Assembly: GCA_051294375.1 (NCBI GenBank)
Contig: JBJCIZ010000028.1
Location: forward strand, 1,963,053 to 2,027,052
Direction of reading: 5' to 3'
Length of the DNA stretch: 64,000 bases
Source: Paraspadella gotoi
Taxonomy: Eukaryota; Chaetognatha
The notes under the pieces were generated by a model. The model was not told the DNA's origin. It did not search any database and worked only from the letters and a program-made list of their open reading frames with translations. Of the stretch, positions 56,349-64,000 are shown in pieces (position 1 is the first letter of the stretch; the number at the start of each line of letters is the position of its first letter). A program made the translations under genes and the position numbers.

Positions 56349-57179
56349 TATTCCGTAAGTTTTATTCAATACATGCTTAACTTTATTTGAGTCAACCTGA
56401 CTGACTTTGGCTTTGTTGAGATGAATCAGCCCCTGCAGAACTCGAAGCTGCGACACAAGTAGAGATCGCATCAAAAAATATATAAGCTGGCTCAATTGAT
56501 GATGAGAATATCATGTTTGAAAGCCATTACATGTTTTCACGGTGAATTTATGTAAGACAGTTAATTTACTGTTGAACATTACTTCAGCTTCACTGAAAAA
56601 ATTGCAATTACTGCATCAAGACTCTGAAAAAATATTTTTCAGATAATTGAAAAAAAAAAAAACAAAAATATTGAAAAATAGAGTCTGATGTCGCCCATAA
56701 AATGGCCAAGTGGCATCACTGCCACGATAATATCAATAGTTTTGTAAAGAATTTATAAAAAAATTCCGAAGTACCATCTTATTCAGTTGGTCAAAAAAGG
56801 CGGTGTATATGTAATGGATTCGTGTGTACGGAGGATAGCATTAGAGGTTTTTTCAAATAACCCTTTCAAACATTTAAAAATAATTTTGTCCGTCTGCAGC
56901 TGAAGGAAAATTTTACGAATATCAAAGAAAATAACGCTCACCTTGTTATATGGAAGCAAGGCAGATGAGGCAAGCCATTCTTATGCTGTTGCAAAGATAT
57001 TCGCAAAATGAGGAATTTAAAAATTTTGAAATCTGTCTGAGGATGAACATGTATGAGCTCTTGAAATGAGTTTTTTTCGAATTGCGATTCTATTATATAT
57101 TTTTTTAAATAATGCATTTGCTATTTCGATAATAGTCTAGATTATTTTCAGTTTGCTCTGTAGTACTATAACTTGGAGA
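56349..57179 (+). other. Coding-like but broken stretch after the NTPase
   Basis: Short open pieces in different frames look protein-like (ISPAELEAATQVEIASKN at about 56430, RQAILMLLQRYSQNEEFKNF at about 56965) but no single frame persists and no splice set joins them. It may be the decayed continuation of the NTPase gene. Confidence 0.3.
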
Positions 57180-58303
57180 GAAAAAAGAGTTTAAGAAGGC
57201 AACGAAAGAAACAAAAGGAAAGTAAAAAAGAAGAAAAAAATGAAAATCTTTCAGATGCCTGAATATGAAATTGAATCGTTAAAATCAGTTAATCAATCGG
57301 AAAAACAAAAGAAAAAGTTCAATAGATATTCCAAAAGAGCTAAAAGCTTCAATTGTTGCAAAAATTTCGTCGTTGCGAAAAAATTGAAATCTCAAGTCAC
57401 TTGCACACTTAGACGAGAAAAAATTGATATGATAATCATGCATAAGTGCACAGTTGAAACTCAACTTGCAGATTAGAAAGAGATGAATCAAAATTTGAAG
57501 GTGAATCTGATAGTCATAGTGATATTGAGAGTGAATTTGATAGTTTTGAACTTTCATGACCTGCCTAACTCTCATTTATTGCCATTGCACTAGGTGTTTA
57601 TTATTATTGTTATGGTAAGAAAAAAATGGAAATTTTTAATACCATAACTAAAAAATGGTCAACAGTAAGATCCATCGTGGGATATTCCAATATTCAAACC
57701 ACCGTTCTGCTGCTAAAAGAAGGAAGATGAAAGTGGGTTTTTACTATATAGATGAGAATTTTAAGACTTCACTTCTATTCTATGAAACCACAATCTCTGG
57801 ATTAAATTCTACGTGGCGACGGATCGACCGGTTAGTTAATATTCATACGATGGATTAAAATTAGTAATGATATAATGTTAAATTGTTAATTCTACTCATT
57901 TTATGTTTAATAGCGTCCTGCGCCTCGAAGAGATTTTTGTTGTTGGATTCACGAGTCACACATTTTTACATTTGGTGGAGAGGGAGTTGATTTCACTTCT
58001 GACTACCTTACTTCCTCTCTGGTATTGTGAATGGATAGATGGCCTGTCAACACATCAGCTGATTTGCTTTGATGAAGAGAAATTGATGTCAAAGCCTGAA
58101 ATGGGGGAGACACCGGAGCAGTCATTATATAATTTTTTAAAAGAAGATTTGGATGAAAAACTGATTTAAATTGATAATCCAAGGAAAACAAAAATGTTTT
58201 GAATGGAGGACGGTTGCTACAGTTGGGGAAAAACCATTACCACCATATAGATGCTTGTGCGAAAGAAAGAAGACAAAGTTTATATTTATGGAAGCCTTGC
58301 CAT
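57180..58303 (+). pseudogene. Kelch-repeat protein gene, frameshifted 5' exons
   Basis: Kelch-type blades are recognisable but in shifting frames. KMEIFNTITKKWSTVRS (about 57629) is a blade end. LWIKFYVATDRP runs up to a donor at 57830 (GACCG|GTTAGT), and after an 83-base intron (acceptor AATAG, 57913) RPAPRRDFCCWIHES and HIFTFGGEGVDF form the PxPRxxH...iyxFGG core. FEWRTVATVGEKPLPPYRC and DKVYIYG follow, up to a donor at 58303 (CCAT|GTAAGT). At least five single-base frame changes separate these pieces. Upstream (57300-57550) are charged pieces such as SIDIPKELKASIVAKISSL. Splice sites look intact, so either the gene is recently dead or the sequence here is unpolished. Kelch propellers bind partner proteins; the partner is unknown. 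Confidence 0.65.
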
Positions 58304-58550
58304 GTAAGTTGAGATTCTAGAAAACATTAAATGTAAATAATAGAAAAATATTTCTGGACTTTGTATTTAATTAACAATGAAACTTTCAAAAGTTTCTTAA
58401 TTCGTTAAAAGCTTTTTATATACAATTTTAATGCTTGCACTAGCTAAATATTTTATTTTTAAGTCCTATTTCTAATTTTTTCTCAAAAATAATAAAAAGA
58501 AACACATTTTTAAACAGTTTTTTTTTTCAAAAATGATTTGTAATTTTCAG

Positions 58551-58690
58551 CTGCTGACAGGCTTTACACATTGACCATGTCCGAATCGCCGCCCATCTGG
58601 AGTTTGGTTAAGTTATTTCCAAGGATTTATTATCTTCTCTCACTTTTTTCTATTGAAGATCGACTTCTCGCCATTAATAAAATACTTGAG
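58551..58690 (+). CDS. Kelch-repeat protein, penultimate exon
   Basis: The exon has acceptor TTTTCAG and donor TGAG|GTGAAG. It enters in phase 1 and ends in phase 0. It reads ADRLYTLTMSESPPIWSLV (strand d of a blade with the conserved Trp) and IYYLLSLFSIEDRLLAINKI. The frame is uninterrupted. Confidence 0.6.
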
Positions 58691-58761
58691 GTGAAGGGAG
58701 GAATTTCTTTTCAGAAAACTTTTCGTCTCTCGATTCCTTTTGACTCTTTTTTGTCTTTCAG

Positions 58762-59025
58762 GTCTTTGGTCAGGTGATCGAAGGAGAGAATCGATGGACG
58801 GAAATTAAACTCAAGGGAATCGAAGAAGAGAGATGGCGAACATTTAACTTCAAGACTGTATTGGTTGAAGAAACGAAAAAGATGTACATAGTCGGTGGAA
58901 TAGATTTGGTGCGACCTCGAGACAACAAAAACTTGATCGAGATCGATGTTGCTCCTCTTTATGATGACAAAAACGATCAAGTGGATGATGACGATGATGA
59001 AACCGATGATGACGATGACATATAA
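58762..59025 (+). CDS. Kelch-repeat protein, last exon with acidic tail
   Basis: After acceptor CTTTCAG the frame is open for 87 codons to TAA. GENRWTEIKLKG supplies the blade-ending Trp, KMYIVGGIDLVRP the next blade core (hydrophobic strand plus Gly-Gly), and the protein ends in an Asp-rich tail (about 16 of the last 22 residues acidic). The phase fits the preceding exon. Confidence 0.65.
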   Translation, partial: VFGQVIEGENRWTEIKLKGIEEERWRTFNFKTVLVEETKKMYIVGGIDLVRPRDNKNLIEIDVAPLYDDKNDQVDDDDDETDDDDDI

Positions 59026-59089
59026 TTAGACTAAAAAATGTTGCTTCGTTTTATCGATAATAACTGACGTTTTAGAAATATTAGTTTGA

Positions 59090-59110
59090 TTACTCTTTGT
59101 CTGTCTCTCA

Positions 59111-59141
<31 letters not shown>

Positions 59142-59390
59142 ACTAGAAAACTTTCTTTCTGTCTGTCTGTCTCTCTTTCTTTTGGTCTCTCTCTATCTCT
59201 CTCTCTCTCTATCTATCTCTCTCTCTCTTTCTCTCTCTCATTGAAAAAATTTATCTATGTCTCTCTTTCAGTCTGTCTGTCTCTCTCTCTCTCATTGAAA
59301 AACTTTCTCTCTGTCCGTCTGTCTCTTGGTTTGTCCGTCTGTCTCTCTCTCTCTTTCTCTCTCTCACTCTGATTCTCTATCTCTCACTGG
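59090..59390 (+). repeat. CTGT/CT microsatellite
   Basis: CTGTCTGT and CTCTCTCT runs are interrupted by three copies of a short ATTGAAAAA(C)TTT unit. The Ser/Leu ORF is its translation. Confidence 0.85.
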
Positions 59391-60475
59391 AAAACTCTCG
59401 CCGAAAAGCCAATGACAATATTGACGATGATTATGATAAAAGGAACTTCGATGATAAAAATGATAAAAATGCATTGTCCATTGTCCATTGTCCATGACAC
59501 AGATTTCAAAAGTTAATGATAAAAAACTATGATTTAATATATAATGAATACTAATGATGATGACACACATCAAGACTTTAGAGCAACATATAGGGAAATG
59601 TAGCAGACAATTTTGAAAGCTAAGATATAGATTAAAATGATTGTAGTTTGTCTCGCTTGTTCCTAAATCGGATTTCTCTTTTGCTTGATATTGTTTACTA
59701 ATTTACTAAAGATTGATTTGTTTGTAGGTTTATAAATAAATNNNNNNNNNNNNNNNNNNNNNNNNNNNNNNNNNNNNNNNNNNNNNNNNNNNNNNNNNNN
59801 NNNNNNNNNNNNNNNNNNNNNNNNNNNNNNNNNNNNNNNNNNNNNNNNNNNNNNNNNNNNNNNNNNNNNNNNNNNNNNNNNNNNNNNNNNNNNNNNNNNN
59901 NNNNNNNNNNNNNNNNNNNNNNNNNNNNNNNNNNNNNNNNAGTTTGTTGCAAATAATACAAAAATCTAGAAATAAATTTTAATCATATAACGAATTGGTA
60001 TGTTACTTAGCACGTTCAAGCTTCGGTCTTTTAAACTATCCATAACCTTGAAAGGTCCCGTGCAGCGACAGAGCTTTCTGATTAAAAGAACTGAAGGCAT
60101 AATGGTGAGTCGGGTTTGGTGACAAGTTCACATCGCCTATAAGGAAGACTTCGCTTTTATGTCCCGGTCAGCTCTCAGCTCACCAATTAATAATGGTCCT
60201 TCGGTCCATAAAGTACCGGGATCAGCGCGTACGAAGATGGTCGTAAAAGGGTTAGCGTAGAAATAACCTCAGTTAAAACCAGAGTCCCAATCTGGCGACT
60301 CGAATTGACCTCTCAAGATGGAACCTCGCTTTTACCGAAATACAATGAAGCCTCAGTCGTCGTCGTCGTCGTCGGTCGCTCTTTCATATCTCCGTTTTTT
60401 GGGCACTCTGTTAATTTTTTCGAAAAAAAAAAAAATTGCTTAATATTTAATTTAAAAACATTTTTAAACTTATAA
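59391..60475. other. Non-coding stretch with gap
   Basis: A gap occupies 59742-59940. A run of (GTC)n lies at 60357-60375. On the minus strand TGPFKVMDSLKDR at about 60075-60035 faintly recalls the C-terminus of a retroelement integrase, but frames are not sustained, so I do not call an element. Confidence 0.4.
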
Positions 60476-60479
60476 AACC

Positions 60480-60840
60480 AATCTCTAACCTGCGTATCTA
60501 ACCCTGATCTCTAACCTAATCTCTAACCCTATCTAACCCTGATCTCTAACCTCAGATCTCTAACCCTGATCTCTAACCCTGGATCTAACCCTGTATCTAA
60601 CCCTAATCTCTAACCTGATTCTCTCCTTAATCCTCTAAACCTATATTCTCTAACCCTAATCTCTAACCCTGATTCTAACCTGATCTCTAACCCTGTTATC
60701 TTCTAACCCTGATCTCTAACCCTAATCTCTAACCCTAATCTCTAACCCTTGATCTCTAACCCTAATCTCTAACCCTGATCTCTAACCCTAATCTTCTAAC
60801 CTAAATCTCAACCCTGATCTAACCATGATCTTCTAACCCT
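60480..60840. repeat. 13-bp telomere-like repeat (ATCTCTAACCCTG)
   Basis: About 27 units of ATCTCTAACCCT followed by G or A, with many small irregularities. Each unit contains TAACCCT, the vertebrate-type telomere word, but the unit is not a telomere repeat. Confidence 0.8.
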
Positions 60841-61340
60841 AACAACTTAACTAATCACAGAGGAATGAAATTTCTTAAATGTAATCCTAACCAAAAATTT
60901 CCTAACCTTATAAACAAACCAATCCCTAATGCTTAATTATTAACCTAATCCCTAACTAATCCTTAACCTTAATCCTTAACCTAATCCCTAACCTAATACT
61001 TAACCTAATCCTTAACCGTAATCTTTTACCTAATTGCTAAACCTAATCCATAACCTAATCTAACTTAATCCTTAACCTATCCATGTCAATCCTCAAACCT
61101 AATCCTATACCTTAATCCATAACCAATATCCTATAACCTAATCCTCAACTAATAAGCCTTCAACCTAATCCTTAACCTAATCCCATAACCATAATCCATA
61201 ACCTAATCCTCAACCTAATCCTAAACCTAATCCTTAACCAAATCCATAACCTAACCAATAACCCTAATCCATCAACTTAATCCTCAACCTAATCTCCAAC
61301 CTAATCCTCAACCTAATCCTCAACCTATGGCCTCAACCTA
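60841..61340. repeat. 12-bp repeat (CTAATCCTTAAC)
   Basis: About 40 irregular units of CCTAATCCTTAA, CCTAATCCATAA or CCTAATCCTCAA follow directly on the 13-bp array and share its CCTAA/TAACC words. Confidence 0.8.
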
Positions 61341-61990
61341 ATCAACCCAAAGCGTCCGGGGTTCTAGCCCGGTGTCGCCTTGCAGTTAAGAGGGACGGGG
61401 CGGGCTTAACCCGCCTGTTAACTAGTGTTACAGGCCTGATCCGAAGCTCAGGGACTGCTTATATTGAACGGTTTCGTCACACAAACACATAACAATAATA
61501 CTGTCTCTTCGAAAATCAATGACTCAATCCTGAAGAAGAAGACTTATATCGCCAACGGTAATGTTTATTGAGGGCAAAAAGTCCCTGGCCGGAATAGGTA
61601 ATTAGAAAAGAAGGAAGTTAGTAGCAGCTCTGAGAACGCGGAGAGTGTACTGGCAAGGAACGGATCCTCTGGAGAGGAGTCGGGCGAAGAGAGAGGATTG
61701 AGATCGAGTGCCCTCCTTCTTGGAGTAAAAAGAAATGTCACACTTGGTGACCTACGATGTCACTGAGTGGCATCGGTGTGGAACTAAGGGGCTGCCGTGA
61801 CAAGGTTAAATAAACAACCCTAAACCTCCGGAGACTCTGGGAATAGGAGCTCTTTGACCTGGACATTACAGAGGCACATTGACTGGGGGATGGTAATCTA
61901 TGCGCGTGTAAATAGTAATAATAAGGAATAATTGTAACGCCTGATGACATTGAAAAAGTAAAAAAAAATAAAAGAAATTTCATATACTCA
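61341..61990. other. Unclassified, less AT-rich segment
   Basis: Mixed-composition sequence with no sustained frame. AATCAATGACTCAATCCT at about 61516 recurs next to the gap at 63878. It may be part of a repeat, but I cannot define its borders. Confidence 0.4.
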
Positions 61991-64000
61991 TCAGCCTGAT
62001 AAAAAAAAAAATCTCTAAATACTAAGTAAATGAACTTTGTGCATTAAGCTGATGTGAAAAAACTATTTTACAGAAATTTAAAGGAATTATTTTGGATGTT
62101 AATGGAAACACCCAAGTGAGGACAAAATTATATGGAAATTAGAAAAAATGCTCGCGTATGTCAAGAGTACAACAAATTATAAAATAATATTATTCAATCA
62201 GCTCTAGTAACAAAAACTCAAATTAAAGGACTGATGTAAAAAAAAAATTTAACTAAATATTAAAAGAATCACTGTAGAGAAAATGGCAATCAGCTAGTAG
62301 CCGCCAAAATACAATGATAAAACTTTAATAATAATGTGGACGTTTGGAAAAATAAAAACAAAAATACAAAGAACGTCCATTATTAATCAGCATTTCTAAA
62401 AAAACAGTTAATGATTCCCCATACTTATAAAGCTGTTTGTTGAATTCAACGCAAATATAATCATCAGCGGTTAAAAAGCAAAACGGATGATAATAAAATT
62501 TAAAAAAAAAAAGCTAGCTATTACATTTTTTATTCTTTTTCTTTTTTTTAATTTGTTCTAGGGTTGTGGGCAGAGAGGTTGATAAACTATTAAGCTATAT
62601 TCCGCGCGCACAAAAGGCTAATGCTTAGCAAGGCACCTCCACCTTTATGGCGGCAGTTTTTGTAGCTGACATGCAAAACAAACCAATACAGTGCAATGGG
62701 GACACAAAATTTTCAAACCAAGAACGATTTGGAGGCATCAGAGGGGATCTTTGTCTTTGTGAAGCAGCTGCGTGGCCTCGGCAGATGATGGCAGATGCGA
62801 AGGAGAGAGTCCAGGGCAAAATCTTTCCATTTAACAACAAAAAACAATTACAAAAAACAAAAGCAGTACTCTCAAAGGGAAAAGCATAAAGAATAAGATA
62901 AAATGGAACTTATCTAAACCCAGAAAGGCCGGTTAGCAGCATTGCCAAAACCTAGAGCAGACGTAAAAGGCAAAACTTGTCATTTCATCTCTCAAGTATG
63001 AGAATTCCATCTCAATTTCCATATTTCCAAGTTACACTCGCTTCTGAATCCACTTTTCAGGCAAATGATAATTCTAAGGAAACTATTCATAGCACTGATT
63101 TTAATGAAGGAATGGAGGCATTTTCTCCCTCATAGGGTAAATATTGAACAAATTTTCAAAAATCGAAATTCACTTCGAGTTCATGGAGGCTTAATGGACT
63201 CATTCAATGTATCATTGAAAAAGTGAGGGCTTTTTGCCCTTCATGAATCAATTGAATGTACGCCTACCAAAATTCTGTGTTTGGCGTGTCTTTCTCATGA
63301 ACAGATAAAAGTGAATGTCGGCTGGCACTGTTGCGAAGCGTCCCGCATTGGCCGGTCGCAATGGTCACACGAAGCAAGATTCAGGAGCCCTCTGACCTAC
63401 ATTTGTCTTGCGAAAAACTATTGCTGAAAGTGTGCCTTTTATGTTCGTATTCTATTTTGATGGAGGAGTAGCATGCACACGGCCATTTCTTTCCAGGCGG
63501 TTTGGTTTCCAGAGGGCAATCACCTGGTCTCCCAGTAGTTACCGCATGCAAAAGGGCTTGCTCTGCTCTCTTCTTATTGTTCCTGAATGTGAATGCCTAA
63601 CAGATCTGAAAATTTCAAGTGAAACTTAAATTCTTGAAAAGCCCTCCACATCTTCTCACTTTTCTACAATTTTGCTGCAACTCCAGGTGGGGCATTAGTG
63701 TAGACTCCATCAATTCCTTTATCATTTCGTTAACAAACATAATCCAACAACATAATAGCATCTCATTCATCTATTCTTGTCGCTCTGGATTTGCTAAGCC
63801 TGGTACAGCTATCGTCTGCACTGGCATCTCAAAAGTTCTTATATGAATTTGANNNNNNNNNNNNNNNNNNNNNNNNNATCAATGACTCAATCCTTTGTGA
63901 CGAGTGTTTCCATACCAATATAAATATCTATAACTGTATGTAGTACGTGGAACTATGGAAAACGATTATAAATTTTGGAAAGGAAACAAATTTTACCACG
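61991..64000. other. Unrecognised sequence at the window end
   Basis: AT-rich to about 62560, then more balanced. ORFs of 71-80 codons (62625-62840 minus, 62647-62889 plus, 63408-63629 and 63619-63846 plus) overlap or lack splice context and known motifs. A 25-N gap lies at 63853-63877. Nothing was recognised. Confidence 0.4.

Noticed and set aside
60000-60330. Integrase C-terminus of a retroelement (minus strand)
   Set aside because: Only a dozen residues (TGPFKVMDSLKDR) look suitable and neighbouring frames are closed.
62625-62889. 71- and 80-codon ORFs on opposite strands
   Set aside because: They overlap each other, lack recognisable motifs and have no splice sites or neighbouring exons.

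Overview
The window looks like a draft nuclear contig of an invertebrate animal. The support is spliced genes with GT-AG introns, metazoan families (a solute carrier 1 (SLC1)/excitatory amino acid transporter (EAAT)-type transporter, an XK-related (XKR) membrane protein, a STAND NTPase, a Kelch protein), AT-rich introns, abundant GA/CT microsatellites and many transposon relics. I cannot name the species. The assembly is poor: about twenty N gaps (several exactly 25 N), palindromic duplications, and stretches where the sequence looks like an expanded, insertion-rich version of a cleaner copy elsewhere.

Layout. 1-14800: an inverted repeat of about 1.4 kb arms encloses roughly 12 kb of non-coding repeats, including two blocks of a 48-bp satellite and a duplicated repeat cassette. 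14800-24500: gaps, minisatellites, microsatellites and a foldback element, with no convincing gene. 24500-53834 (+ strand): one large SLC1 gene. Eleven exons are certain or near certain and two further 5' exons are tentative; one exon after the DWLLDR motif was not found. Its 10.9-kb intron (30407-41285) hosts, on the opposite strand, a complete two-exon XK-related-like gene of 826 residues, whose own intron carries a gag-only LTR retrotransposon. 42895-49840 is a near-perfect 6.9-kb palindrome that copies four SLC1 exons in reverse. 49877-53010 is a second palindrome of GA/GACA repeats. 55263-56348: a STAND-type P-loop NTPase fragment. 57180-59025: a Kelch-repeat gene, frameshifted in its 5' half and intact in its last two exons. 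59100-64000: microsatellite, telomere-like short repeats and unrecognised sequence.

The most unusual signal is in the SLC1 gene. Four exons have their 3' ends together with the splice donor reiterated into the following intron: a minisatellite of about 145 bp from the TM1 exon, one of about 85 bp from the TM2 exon, a single in-frame 93-bp duplication with mostly synonymous changes, and a short GGGTCAG array. The same protein has lost two residues that define acidic amino-acid transport (TM7 Glu to Phe, TM8 Arg to Ile), so it is probably not an ordinary glutamate transporter.

No rRNA, tRNA, CRISPR or bacterial-type feature was recognised. Coding calls rest on my own translation and splice-site matching, and exon ends are exact only where a phase match is stated.
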